DNA from: Pseudevernia furfuracea
Taxonomy: Eukaryota; Ascomycota; Lecanoromycetes; Lecanorales; Parmeliaceae
Direction: 5' to 3'
Assembly: GCA_022315425.1 (NCBI GenBank)
Contig: JAIUPT010000042.1
Coordinates: 1,488,001-1,552,000 of the forward strand
Length of the DNA: 64,000 bases
Below are positions 43,851 to 55,359 of the stretch, piece by piece. The first letter of the stretch is position 1, and every line of letters starts with the position of its first letter. Made by a program: the position numbers and the translations under genes. Under the pieces are notes generated by a model that saw only the letters and a list, made by a program, of their open reading frames with translations, was not told the DNA's origin and did not search any database.

Positions 43851-44742
43851 ATGTCTCGTCCGGAAGACACACTGTAAAGCCCTACTCTACAGCCATTCCT
43901 CCACCCCGCCTTTGCCCTGCTGATCATCTTCTAGCCCTCCCGACCTCTTCTACAATGATTCCGAATCTCGCAAGTACACCACATCCTCCCGCATACAGAA
44001 TGTGCAGGTTGAAATGACCAACCGCGCCCTCGAGCTCCTCTCCCTGCCTTCTCCATCCCTGGTCCTCGACATAGGCTGTGGTTCTGGCCTCTCCGGCGAA
44101 ATCCTTTCCTCAGTGCCACCACCTGACGGCGGTCCTCATATCTGGGCCGGCATGGACATCTCCGCTTCCATGCTCGATATTGCCTTGCAACGAGACGTCG
44201 ATGGCGACCTCCTACTCGCCGATATTGGGCAGGGCGTACCATTTAGGGCTGGTACTTTCGACGCAGCTATCAGCATCAGCGCCGTCCAATGGCTTTGCAA
44301 TGCCGAGAGCAGTGACACCAGCCCTCAAGGTCGACTTGCGCGCTTCTTCAACGATCTGTATGCAAGTCTAAGAAGAGGAGGCAAGGCCGTGTGCCAGTTC
44401 TACCCGAAGAACGAGGCCCAGAGGAATATGGTCAGCGCGGCCGCTATCAAAGCGGGTTTCAGAGCGGGATTGTTGGAGGATGGGGGTGGGACGAAGAATG
44501 CCAAGGTCTATTTGGTATTGAGTGTTGGGGGTGGGGCCATTGAGGATGTGGTGGAGGGCATGGACGGTGTAGATGTTGTGGAAAGAGGGAAGACTAACCA
44601 CGAAAGGAAAAGAACAGAGAACACGGTAACAAAAGGAAGTAAACAGTGGATCTTGAGGACGAAGGAGCAAATGGAGAGGAAAGGGAAGGTTGTGAAAAAC
44701 AACTCGAAGTTCAGTGGAAGGAGGAGGAAAACTGCATGGTGA
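43851..44742 (+). CDS. BUD23: 18S rRNA (guanine-N7) methyltransferase Bud23
   Basis: 276 residues in two exons, 43851-43873 and 43935-44742. The first exon encodes only MSRPEDT plus part of a codon and joins to LPPDLFYNDSESRKYTTSSR, the conserved N-terminus. SAM-binding motif I is VLDIGCGSGLSGE, followed by the acidic GMDISASMLD. The motif AISISAVQWLCNA and the LRRGGKAVCQFYP strand match the family. The C-terminus is the basic nuclear/nucleolar tail (KQWILRTKEQMERKGK, GRRRKTAW). It methylates N7 of the conserved guanine of 18S rRNA during 40S biogenesis and needs Trm112 for stability. TRM112 is also in this window at 61757. Confidence 0.95.
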
Positions 44743-44949
44743 CCATTTGATATTTTCAATTACTCGATCTTAAGCATGGCGCTCTGGGAAGAAATGCTGG
44801 GAAATACTGCACCTGTGAACCAGTTTCTTTGTTGATGATGATGGCAGTTGGCAAAGCTAAAAACAACCATCAAACACACTGTACTCGTTCCATCAATTGA
44901 CCCTTCATTCCTGGGTATTCAATACTATATACATCCGTCCACGTAGAGT
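44743..44949. terminator. Convergent 3' flanks of BUD23 and IDH1
   Basis: 207 bases between two converging stops, so both transcripts must end here. No specific signal is asserted. Confidence 0.3.
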
Positions 44950-46383
44950 TCAGGCCGTTTCCATGTGGTCCAGGACAGACCTTGTGAAATCGTGGGTGGT
45001 GCTGTTGCCACCCATGTCTCGAGTCCTCGTTTTGCTATTGTTCATATCAGCAGTTGTAGGCTGACTGTAGAGGGATCTTTTACCCTTCTTTGATAACGTC
45101 ATAGACGGCTTTCGATATACGGTTTGCGTGTTCATCAAGACCTAGGTGGCGGAGAAGCATTGACCCGGACAAGAGCATCGCTGTGGGATTAGCTTGATCC
45201 TTGCCCTTGATATCAAGGCCGACATGTCGGCATCCTGGCTCGAACACTGCAACGTCACGACCCATGTTACAGCCCGGCACAATACCTGGGCCGCCAACGA
45301 GCGCAGCACCCACATTCGATAGGATGCCACCGTAGAGGTTCGGCATAACCATGACATCAAATTGTTGCGGTCTAGAAACAGCCTGCATCGAGGCGTTGTC
45401 GACTATCATATCATTGACTGTCAAAGTTGGGTAATCCTGGGCAACTTTGTGGAACGTGTCTCTAAAAAGACCGTCGGCAAGCTTCATGATGTTCGCCTTG
45501 TGTATACATATAACCTTTTTCCTGTGGTTAGCAAGGGCGAAGCTAAAAGCGAACTTGGCGATCCGTTCCGATTTCGCTCTTGTGATAATTTTAAGGGATT
45601 CGACGACACCGGAGACAGATTGATGCTCCAGACCTGAGTATTCGCCCTCAGTGTTCTCTCGAATTATACACAGGTCCACATTGTCGTGTCGGGTTTTATA
45701 GCCTGGGATGTTTTTGATGAGGACAATAGACGCATAAATGTCGAGTTCTTGACGCAGTGCAACATTGAAAGACTGGTGGCCAGACCTCTCGACAGGAGTG
45801 TGTAAGATACCTGACAAGGTCTCAGCAAAGCTTTCTTTAAACGCAAAGGAATGTTCGTACCCTTCAGACCAAGCTTATTCCTCTTCAAGGAAGCGATTGA
45901 CTCCCGGAAAAGCTCTTCGGAATGCTTATCTCCAGACTCGACTCCAGTAACGTCGATCTGCTCCCACTCAATAGGTACATTATCGGCCTTGAAGATGGTC
46001 TTGACGGATTCGGCAACCTCAGCACCAATACCATCGCCTGTGTTCTCGAGTAAGTGGCCTTGATGTAAAGCGGAATGAAGGTCAATTGCTCACCAGGTAT
46101 GAGTGTCGTTGTGTATTTCCCGCCGAATTTAGTTGGCCTGAAGATATCAGACTGCACCGTAGCCATAGCTGGTGGGGACGTCAGTCAACGATGACGGGTT
46201 GGGTCTCGGGGGGTTGTACTCTTTGCAATTGGTGGGGCTGCGCGCCATGTTGTTGAAGCCTGGAGGCCTTGAAGGAGGGACTGATAAGCCAACGCGGTGA
46301 TTAGCAGCTCATATGTAGACGTTTGAGGTGGACTTCGCCCATACCTTTGGCAGTCTTGTAGGAATTCGAGACAGCATTGCCAT
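44950..46383 (-). CDS. IDH1: NAD-dependent isocitrate dehydrogenase subunit 1, mitochondrial
   Basis: 387 residues in six exons (+ coordinates in coding order): 46345-46383, 46220-46280, 46094-46168, 45861-46037, 45084-45810, 44950-45034. The N-terminus MAMLSRIPTRLPK plus an Arg-bearing stretch is a mitochondrial presequence. The dehydrogenase core reads TTLIPGDGIGAEVAESVK, TPVERSGHQSFNVALRQELD, IIRENTEGEYSGLEHQSV, DNASMQAV and PNLYGGILSNVGAALVGGPG. It ends RTRDMGGNSTTHDFTRSVL. It is the regulatory subunit (AMP/citrate binding) that pairs with Idh2 in the citric-acid cycle. The first ATG (46381-46383) is chosen; ATG at 46375 is an alternative. Confidence 0.95.
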
Positions 46384-47409
46384 TGCTGACCTAGGAAATG
46401 GATGAGGATGGATTTACTCCGTACTCCGTACTCTACAAGGGAAAAGAACGGAAAAAGATGCCAAGCTTTCTCTGAACACGCTAGCAAATTGACTTCCTTG
46501 AGAACATGTAAGCCAATCTCTTGTCATTGCAGCTACATCTACGCTCAATCTTACTATGCATTTACTGTCGTACACCTATAGACAAGTTATGTCGTCCTGA
46601 AGTGCTTTGGCACCTATCTCCCTGGAGCAGCAGCCGACCGAACGACTTCTCTTCGTGGGATCACTTACAAGTACGGATACTCGTACATGCCAAAGGAAAT
46701 ATATACCAATCGACCCACTCGCCATACATTGCTTGTTCCTGGTCTCGAATCCTACATAATTCTCATGATCTACTAGGAGTAGCTCTTTGCGCATCTCTCC
46801 GTTCATTGTCTAAAGTCTTCGGCCAAAATATGATCGTATTCGATCTCTAATTTCTGCAGTTCAGTCTTGAACAGATCTGTGGCGCCTTGGTCTCCTGAGC
46901 CGAGTTTGTATCTCAAAATGAGAATCATGGCAACAGATGGTTGTTTCAGAGCCAGAGAATGCTACATTGTTCTCATCAGACTGGGTGGTTGTTTTCTTTT
47001 TCTGGCCCAGTCAACGTTAGCGTCTAAATACGACCTTACCGCATTGGGGTATCAATAACCCAACCAAGAGACCGTCATTCGCACCAACTCGTCTTCGACA
47101 CACCGAAAGGAATCGGGCAGCGAACAAGGACTTGCCAGGTTGACACGACCGTATTCTATGAATAAGCCCCCAACGGTCTTCCTTGACACGCACTCTGATA
47201 TCATGCTTGACATTGGGGCTTTTGAAAGTCGATATCGTTTCAAGTCATGGACCTATCTACTCAATGACGATAGTACAAGGTCAAAGTTCTCGTCTTTCTC
47301 CAGTGAGGTAGACTCGGAAGTCTTGTCGCCGTCATGAGCCTACATGCAAAGTACTCTAGTACTATCATTACTCTTTTGCTCTCCGTTGTTATTTATAAAA
47401 TCGAAGTTC
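46384..47409. other. Divergent promoter region, no gene seen
   Basis: About 1 kb upstream of IDH1 (-) and of the pheromone-like gene (+). Only short chance frames. Confidence 0.5.
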
Positions 47410-47538
47410 TTATTGACAGGCCAGCAAGCCTTTGTATATCTTATTGACAGCTGATTCCGCACCATTTGGTCTCCGGTAATCCTTTTGAAAGATGCTTTCC
47501 TTTATTGACAATCCTTCATCATGCAAACCTTATTGACA
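47410..47538 (+). promoter_or_regulatory. Four TTATTGACA boxes upstream of the pheromone-like gene
   Basis: TTATTGACA at 47410-47418, 47441-47449, 47502-47510 and 47530-47538, all in the same orientation, 210-340 bases before the ATG. A 9-mer four times in 129 bases is far above chance. The box is similar to sites of mating-type alpha-box proteins: yeast MATalpha1 Q box CAATGACAG, and the ATTGA core reported for filamentous MAT1-1-1. That assignment is an inference. Confidence 0.6.
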
Positions 47539-47750
47539 ATTCTGACGCCTTGAGTTCCTTGACTGTGCCCTATAAAGATCTTTTACTTGACCTTGACATC
47601 TTGGAATCTTACTCTGTCATACATTCTCTTTTCAAACTTCTTTCAACATCAATCCTTAGACATCTTCTTCATACAACAGTCATTACTCTGACTCACTTCA
47701 CCATTTTTACTATAAGCATACTCCAATTCTAAATACTAAAAGCGATCACC

Positions 47751-48560
47751 ATGAAGTTCACTAGCATCATCTTCACTACACTCCTCGCAGTTGCCTCCGT
47801 TAAAGGCGTCGCAATCGCAGATCCGGTGTCCGAAGCACAGAGTTACCACTCATTCTGTTACAAGCCCGGCGAACCATGCTCCAAGCTGAAGCGTGCTGCC
47901 GAGGCCGCTGCTGAAGCCATAGCTGGTCCCCAAAGCTGTGACGTATTTTGTAGCCTACCTAGTCAACCTTGCGGGAAAGCCAAACGTGATGCTCTCGCGC
48001 TAGCAGAGGCTACCGCCGAAGCCTACGCGGCTGCCGATCCAGAAGCTCGTCCATGTCACGCCCCTGGAGCGCCCTGCTCAATGGCTAAACGTGAAGCTTC
48101 CAATGATTGCTCAGGTGGCTCGGGCTCTTGTAAGCTGACAACATTCCTCGTGTCTGACTATAAAGATTTACATGCTAACAACTTACTTAGCAAACGCTGG
48201 GAACGCAGAGGTGTTCTGCCATCGTCCCGGAGAAATCTGTGGCAAACTCAAGCGCGCAGCAGAAGCAAACGCTGTGAACGCAGAGGTGTTCTGCCATCTT
48301 CCCGGAGAAATCTGTGGCAAACTCAAGCGCGCAGCAGAAGCAGTTGCCGAAGCTATCGCCCAGCCCAATCAAGACCCTGGAGCTGGTAAGCAGCCCTGAC
48401 TTCGTGAAGTTTCTTCCCTAGAGTTCGAGATGCTAATACGTAGCTTGCAGAGTCTGGGGCCTGGAATGGATCCTGCTGGCCTGCTGGAGAACCCTGTTCC
48501 CATCAAAAGCGTGCTCTTGACGACGTGAGCAGCCTCCTCGACAAAATATTGGTCAGATAG
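47751..48560 (+). CDS. Alpha-pheromone-like Kex2-processed repeat precursor
   Basis: 227 residues in three exons: 47751-48129, 48191-48385, 48451-48560. A signal peptide (FTSIIFTTLLAVASVKGVA) is followed by six units of the form C-x6-C-[S/G]-x2-K-R. The units are FCYKPGEPCSKLKR, FCSLPSQPCGKAKR, PCHAPGAPCSMAKR, FCHRPGEICGKLKR, FCHLPGEICGKLKR and SCWPAGEPCSHQKR. Each KR is a Kex2 site. Several are followed by Ala/Glu dipeptides (AAEAAAEA, EAVAEA) of the kind trimmed by Ste13 in alpha-factor precursors. The C-x2-PG-x-x-C core resembles ascomycete alpha-pheromones, though the usual flanking Trp is missing from most copies and Q is replaced by E. It could therefore be the mating pheromone or another Kex2-processed repeat peptide. 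Splicing rejoins the units in one frame; the ORF otherwise ends in a shifted Arg-rich tail. Confidence 0.8.
48193..48342 (+). repeat. Two 75-bp tandem repeats inside the pheromone-like gene
   Basis: Copies at 48193-48267 and 48268-48342 differ at two bases, both changing the amino acid (G/V and R/L). Each encodes a 25-residue unit with one C-x6-C core and one KR site. Confidence 0.95.
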
Positions 48561-49352
48561 ATCGCACCAAACGGACAGCGTTGAGAGCTCTGTATACGAA
48601 TCTCTACGGCTTCTCATCAGTATTCTTTTCGAATCAGCACGCTTGCATTTACTTCTTGTCATCAGCGACATAACTTCTTACTGTCTTTACAGATACACTT
48701 CTTACATTCTTCGTCTTTTCATGGTAGTCAGTCTTTGCGCTGGGCTAGTGGCAACATACCAACATACATCACCCAGCTAACCAGACGGCAAAGGTTACCT
48801 TTATGGAGCGATCGCAGGACGATAACCTTCATTCAGGCAACATCAGTATTGGACGATGAGTGGCGTATGGGCTATGCTATTCGCAATGGCAATTATTCAT
48901 CTTTCGTAGCGGAATGTATCGCGAACCAAGTCATACTCGAGCACTCTTAATGAACTTCCTGTTTTATAGGTAGAGAATGCTTGTCCTTTTTCATGATTGA
49001 CTCGATGGCGATCTTTGCACCTCTTCAAGTGACCCGGAAGTTGCTATGGGCGTGGTGGTTAATACTACACACAATATACTGCATACTACTTTAATTGAGC
49101 AATTTGCGTGAACTGCGGCCAACGACACAAGCGACAAACAATAATGTCTATGTGGACTTGAATCTCAAAACATGGTAGAGGGTAAAGTAGGTGAGTAGTT
49201 CCAGTAGACGCACTTATAAAACAAAAAACAGGGACTGTACTCGTATCGTGCATGAATTATTGCGGTCTAGATTAGTTACAGTAACTAGCGGTAATCTAGC
49301 CGTACAAACTTTGTACCTTTCGAGAGGAGGTTCCGTCTTTGACCCTACCGCA
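48561..49352. other. Intergenic region
   Basis: 792 bases; no supported gene. The frame entering the next gene extends upstream to about 49191 with no ATG. Confidence 0.5.
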
Positions 49353-50351
49353 ATGACTGGCCTCGTGCGCTATCCGAGTAGTGATGATGGAGACTCCGTT
49401 GATGAAGGCTGGCCAATGCAGCCAAAGTCTCAAGTACGGGTATCCCAAGCTGTCCATATTCCACTATTAGTCCGTTACTGATGGGATAGACCCATCACAG
49501 TCGGAACAATCAGTATCTGCAGGGCAAAGACCACCAAGTGAGCGGGCCTGCGCTTCAAACTCCTGTTGGCGCTGACTTGAGCAGATAACACAAGAAACGA
49601 GTCAACTGCGGCCCTCGCAAAAGATGAACATCTCCACCCGACGCGAGCCAACGGAGCCATCCTTGGACCTCTGCCTCGAACGATGGCCCCAGAGAGCAAC
49701 GCTCTTTCCGTCCCTACTTCACCCCATACGATCCACCGCCAGACGATCCGTAGCCTGACGTTGCCTACTAAACCCAATCTTGATATCCCCCAATCGCCTC
49801 TTGGCTCGCCCACACCAGGCGTGGACCAAAAATTTTCTCATTTTCTCGAATTAAAGAAGCATGGTGTCCATTTCAATACCAAGCTTGCATCCTCTTCGGC
49901 CCTCAAAAATCCAAGCTTACTGCCTAAATTGATGGACTTCGCCGGAGTGGGTAGCGAATGGCAGTACACAACCACATTGCCGACCAAGTTGTGGGATCCA
50001 GCAGGATTTCCTACATGGGCTTACAAGGAAGAGCTGGCAGAAGCCCAGCATGATCTTTCCAAGAAGAAGGAAGAAGAGCGCGCCAGACTCCAACGCGAAA
50101 GCATCGATTTCGTCGCCGCTGGCAGTCCGGGACAACCGAGTGGATTGGTTGTACCAAAGGGAACAAGACCAAGTGCTGCAGAGAGGGTTATGGCGGAACT
50201 AGGCAAGGACAGGAAACCGTCACCACAATGGAGCACTGCAGGGGTGCGAAATGAGGTAGAATACGAGAGGAGGGAACGGACGAGCGATGGCTTGCACGCA
50301 GGAGGAAGGTCTAAATCACCCAGGAGGCGGAAACGCTCACGTTCAAGGTGA
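49353..50351 (+). CDS. HCNGP/SAP30-binding-protein-like protein
   Basis: 304 residues in three exons: 49353-49433, 49471-49537, 49585-50351. The N-terminus MTGLVRYPSSDDGD is the typical start (L-V-x-Y-x-S-S-D-x-D). The HCNGP core reads KFSHFLELKKHGVHFNTKL, SSSALKNPSLLPKLMDF, YTTTLPTKLWDPAGFP and WAYKEELAEAQ. A basic Arg/Ser tail (SPRRRKRSRSR) suggests a nuclear, splicing-speckle-like location. The human relative binds SAP30 and affects transcription and splicing; the fungal role is unknown. Exon 1 and the small exon 2 are inferred from phase and the family N-terminus. The first intron would be only 37 nt, so that junction is the least certain; a shorter protein starting at ATG 49683 is the fallback. 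Confidence 0.82.
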
Positions 50352-51350
50352 ACAGTTTATGAACATTTTTGAGGTGCATGACTCTAGCGATGGTTCTGCC
50401 TTCGGGCAGCAGCATACCACGAGCGGGATTCCATGTCGGATATGTGCGTTTCATCAAGTAGACCGGACACTGCTCCTTTCCTTCATTTCTTGTCTGGTGT
50501 AGCTTAACCACCTCACAAAGACACTGGTAGCACTAATAATGGCCTTCCTCGGTCGTCTTGCCCCAAGAACAATCTACTGCTTACGAGATTTATAGAATGA
50601 AGAATTGGGATGCCTCTTCGAGCAACTGAAGGGCTGGGCCTGTAACGGTGTCAGCTAGGGTACATAGTGACTGCTGCACAGCTCATCATTGTGAATTTGT
50701 TTGGGAAGCGGATAATGGGGTTCTGCGCTATGCCTACAGAAGCGATGGTTGTGCGACGAACCCCTCTTTACTCCCCCCCCTCTTTATGACGAGGCCGAAG
50801 TCGCTTTACGAGGCCGAAGCGGTGGACAGGAATTCGGAATCGGAATAGAAAAGAAAGGCATATCAGAAGGAGGAAAGATTTTCATGAGAGTAACCAAGCT
50901 TAGTCCGAGTCAGCAAAGGCCAAGTCCAGGCTTGACTCTACGGCGCCCACATGATGCCGAGGCTGTGAAAATCGAGATTGATATGCTCGATGGAGGTTGA
51001 GCTCGAGCCAATAATGTTTGGAGTTGCACGGTGCAAGTCAGCGCTACAAGGCAGTGACTTGCAAAGAGGTAAAGTACTTACTCTGTAGTTGCAGCATACT
51101 ATTGAGGATAGTATGCGCGTGCTTGGTCAGATGTTTGGCCTCTGGCGCGTTTGTTCAATGATCTCGGTGGATCGGCTTTAAGATTTCGGGATGTCATCAA
51201 GGCACATGGAGTGCTAACTTGAATAGGTATAGCGTGAAGTCGAGCGGCGAATTTCGCTCCGTTTGGCTTTTTTCAAAGCGGACAGCGGTTAGAATGGGTA
51301 GAAGGATGCGGTCAGGGTCGAGCAGGGTCTAGAAGTCTAGACTTTTGGAG

Positions 51351-51385
51351 TATCCTTATATCCTTATATCCACAGATCCTTATAT
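51351..51385. repeat. Three copies of ATCCTTATATCC
   Basis: TATCCTTATA / TCCTTATATCC repeated, with a third copy after an 8-base spacer. Confidence 0.7.
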
Positions 51386-51949
51386 CCCCCCTCCTTTTAT
51401 ACTCTATCATTATTATTCTCCTGTTCTCCCCCATTTCTCGAGTCTGGACTGTCGTCGGTGTGTTGATTGAGGTGGTGTCTGAAAGAAGATGAATTCTCAA
51501 CATAATTAATGAGGCATCGTAGTGTGTTGATATCAATATCCAATTTTGCGATGGAGAAGAGGATATGATGATATATTATTTGATTCCTTTTATTCCTTTT
51601 CTTGCTTTTATTCCTTTTATTCCATTTCATTCTTCTTATGAGGCCAAGGTACGAGTACGTGTACAGCAGAAGTAAAAGGTACAGGATTATACCCGATTAC
51701 GGAGTACCGAAATCAAGTGCAAAGGTTAAAAAGAAAGGTAAAAAATATCAAAGGGTATGATAAAAGGTCTAGAACACCCAAAGTTCCCCTAGCACAATGG
51801 CACACAATCACAGCCCCGACCCATCTCCCATTATTGCCCATCTTCATTTCCCTCTTCCTCTATATGCTATATGCCTCACCCAGTAATTGAGTGTAAGGTA
51901 ATAAGATAGAGAGAGAGAGTAAGGTAGCCATGAAAAGAGGAATTATCTT

Positions 51950-51972
51950 CATCATCATCATCATCATCATCA
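51950..51972. repeat. (ATC)n microsatellite
   Basis: About eight ATC triplets in the kinase upstream region; a short (GA)n lies at 51907-51919. Confidence 0.9.
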
Positions 51973-52529
51973 ACCGATCCTTACCTTGTTTCCCTTCCTC
52001 ACACTAAAAAGTTCCATCTGGGCCTTTAACTTTTTGACACTTATATCCGGTTCAAGCGCGAGCCGGTCCGCAGTGAAAAGCAATCGAATACATCCCCTCC
52101 CGCTCACTGGCACCGCAAGCCTCTTCTCACTTCTCAGATCTACTTCCACCAATCTACCACCATTTGCATCCATCTTTCATCTTTTCATCCTTGCTCCCTC
52201 TTCCTACTCTTTTCTCATATCACACCCCTCTTCTCACCCAGCCTTTGCCTCCGCACCTAGCAGTAGTGAGTATCCCTTCAGTCACTCATCACAACAACTC
52301 CTCACTTCAACTCTCACCACACACAATCACCCCGAGTCAACTGGGCGCCGCCAGCGCCGATTCAACCCCCCGCCATCCCATGTTTTGACGGGCGCGAACA
52401 CAACATCAGTCTGCGTCACGTCCAGGCTCCAATCCAATGTTACCCTTCCAATCAGTACCTCTGCCCCACTTGCCTCTCTCCAAGCTGTTACGACACATAG
52501 TTGCCTGATGTACGAGAACAGCGCTGGAG

Positions 52530-55359
52530 ATGCATCGTCAAAAGATGAAGAAGATTACCGGCGGGGACGCGTTGGCGGACATGATGGAAAGGACAACGTT
52601 ATGCGTTTCAGGTCCTGAGCCAGGTATAGCTGCGCATGATGGGGATAAGGGCTTTCGCGAAACGGTTCAGCAACACTATTCTGTAGTGGAGAACAATGTC
52701 GTCGAGCAGCTTGTACGCCTGAAGCAAAGTCTTAGGGAGGCGACTACGTATGATTTTTGGAGCTTGCTCATGGAGGGTATGACCAGTATTACCGGCGCTC
52801 AATACGGCTTCGTTACCAAACGAATTCTGGTAGATGATGAAAACTCGGCAGTTGAGATGCCACCGATTGGAGAACCTGGATCATGTCTGCTGGGCGTCGC
52901 CTTCTATTACAACGACGGCGAACAGCTCAAGAATCTTCATCGGGATTACAAGTACCTGGCTTATGGCGCCCCTTGCCACAACATGAAACACGACAAGGTG
53001 TTTTTGATTCCCGAGGGACTCCAGCAGTTTATCCTCAACAACCCCAACGAGTTTCCCTTCCCCACCGAAGCCTACCTTGGGGTGCCTTTGTTCGCCGAGG
53101 GAAAGTGCTTCGGACACTTTGGCATGATGTGGACTGTTCAAGGTGTAAAGAACCTCAGATTAGGCTGGGGCTACATTGAGCTGCTCTTGCATGCTCTTGA
53201 AGACATCATTCTGGAACGCTTGGTGGATGGACAGAGTTACGCCAAGGATGTGGACAGGAACAAGCTTGGTAAAGTCATACCAGCCGAAGCTGTCACAGCT
53301 GCACAGTCATTGAAACCATACGCTCGAAGTTTGTCTCACGAGCTGCGAACCCCTATGCAGGGTGTCGTGGGGATGCTCGACGTTATGCACGCAACAGTCC
53401 AAGAATCCTTGGAAGGTCAATCCGATGCGTCAGTCCGCAAAGTCTTCAAAACATTGCGGGACAGTATTGAAGTGGTCCAAGGTGATTGCCCAATCCTTGA
53501 TCGTCAATGAGAACAAGCAATAACAACCATGACAGATAGCTCACGAAGAGCGGTGGAAGCTGCTGACAACGTGGTCCACGCATATGACTTGAACATGCAA
53601 GTGCCAGATACGCCCAATCCACCCAATGATGACGAGAGTATGGAGGGGATGTCAACTGCCTCATACAATGGTAGAAGACCAGATATAAACATGGAAGGGA
53701 AGAGCATCTTCTTTCGGCGAAGCAAACGACAGAGGACGAGCGACTCTGGCAATAGCGGCCCAGTCACCAAACATCGGCACTTGCAATCTCGAAGCTCAAC
53801 ACCACGCCGAGAACTTTCACCGCATACAGCATCTCTACGAACAGCCGTTGAAGGAAGTGACGAGCTTACGGGAGGCATGGAAGATTTTACTAGGGCAACT
53901 CCGGCTCTCATTGAGCCCGAGATCGCATGCGAATTATCCGAACCCGAATTCACCGCAACTCCCAGCCTGAGACACACCAGAATTCGTGATCTGCTGCATA
54001 TGACCATTAACGACTCTCTGAGAAATGGTGGAAGGCCAGAGTCTGCAATTGCGGAGGACATCGACGGCGGTGAGACAATCGAAGTCAAGACCAGAAGCTC
54101 GAATGGGGATTCGCGTACCAAAATCATCGAATGGTCCGTGGATCCCCAAGTCCCAGAGACAGTACTGGGTACGCGGTCGGAAAACCCATTTTAGAATGCA
54201 CAGTGCTAATTTGATGATAGTCGATGAACGGGATCTATTGAAACTAGTTTCCTGTATCTTCATGAACGCCGTCAAATTCACCGAAGAAGGCAGAATATCG
54301 CTGAGGGCAACCCTGAGCCCTAAAGCTAGATTTCTCGTTATCAACGTGGTCGATACGGGTCCTGGTATTCCCCAGGCCTTCCAGCCCTATCTGTTTAAGG
54401 CTTTCTCCCGAGAAGATGACTCGCTCACGCGGCAAAAAGAAGGCTTAGGCCTAGGATTAATGGTTGCCAAGGGTCTTGCCCGCCGAATCGGGGGAGACCT
54501 TCAATGTGTAAGGACTGATACCGGAGGTCCTCGACGCGGGTCCGAGTTCGAGCTTCGAATACCGCTCTCCTACACAGATTCGGACAGCAGGGCAACGTCT
54601 CCAGCCCGCACACCTACACCAGCCCATCCTCCTGCCAGCGAATCCACTCCCAAATCTCGTGCTCGTCGAACAACCTCTATAGAGCATCGGCGCATGCCCC
54701 GCAGCCACCATACTCACACAGCTAGCAAAACACCGGACCCTTTTCAACTCAAGGCCACCTCGCCCCTTGGCCCTTCATCTTTTTCCCGCCGTAACAGCCT
54801 CTCTCAACAAGCCCAAGTTACTCCTTCCCGCCGGCCATCGACAAAGAAATCACCAACCTTTGATCGTCACCTTGCTAAGAAGCATCCTCTTACCTTCTTA
54901 GTTGCAGAAGACAACAAAATAAATCGCAAGCTCCTCGTAAACATGCTTGGAAAACTCGGTTACACAGGCGTGCATGAAGCTTACGACGGCGCCGAGGCCG
55001 TGCGTCAGATGAGCATCGACAGGACGGCACGAGGCGAGAAGCCCATAGATGTTATATTGATGGACTTATGGATGCCGAATATGGACGGATATGAAGCGAC
55101 TCAACGAATATTTGCAATGGAAAAAGAACAAGAGAGAAGAGGGAGGGACGGTTCCGAGGAAGACGACGATGACGATGATGATGGTAGAAAGAGAAGAAAG
55201 CAGGCTAGGGGTGTTACGGTGTTGGCTGTGAGTGCCGACGTTACGGACACTGCGCTGGAAAAGGCGCGGGAGGTGGGAATGGAAGGATTTATGACGAAGC
55301 CTTACAAGCTATTGGATCTGGAGAGATTGGTTTTAGAGTATTGCTCCGGCGATAAATGA
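52530..55359 (+). CDS. Hybrid histidine kinase with GAF-like sensor and receiver domain
   Basis: 907 residues in three exons: 52530-53481, 53536-54168, 54221-55359. Residues about 45-240 form a GAF-like sensor region (FWSLLMEGMTSITGAQYGFV, GVPLFAEGKCFGHFGMMW). The H box SHELRTPMQG has the phospho-accepting His at residue 270. The N box (FMNAVKF, Asn 544), G1 DTGPGIP, F box LFKAFSRED and G2 GLGLGL follow. A disordered linker leads to a receiver domain with VAEDNKINRKL, phospho-acceptor Asp 810 in LMDLWMPNMDG, and Lys in TKPY. There are 274 residues between H and N boxes, far more than usual, and a poly-Asp insertion inside the receiver. Cytosolic sensor (no membrane helices) feeding the Ypd1/Ssk1-Skn7 phosphorelay. 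The start was chosen as the first ATG of the long open frame; a further 5' exon is possible. Confidence 0.9.

Larger units (their letters stand above)
50352..52529. other. 2.2-kb intergenic region and histidine-kinase leader
   Basis: No supported gene. Frames at 50648-51000 are low-complexity and lack motifs. Low-complexity DNA includes TCCTTATA copies, TTCCTTTTAT-type copies near 51580-51630, GA and ATC microsatellites. The last 500 bases are C/T-rich leader for the kinase at 52530. Confidence 0.5.
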
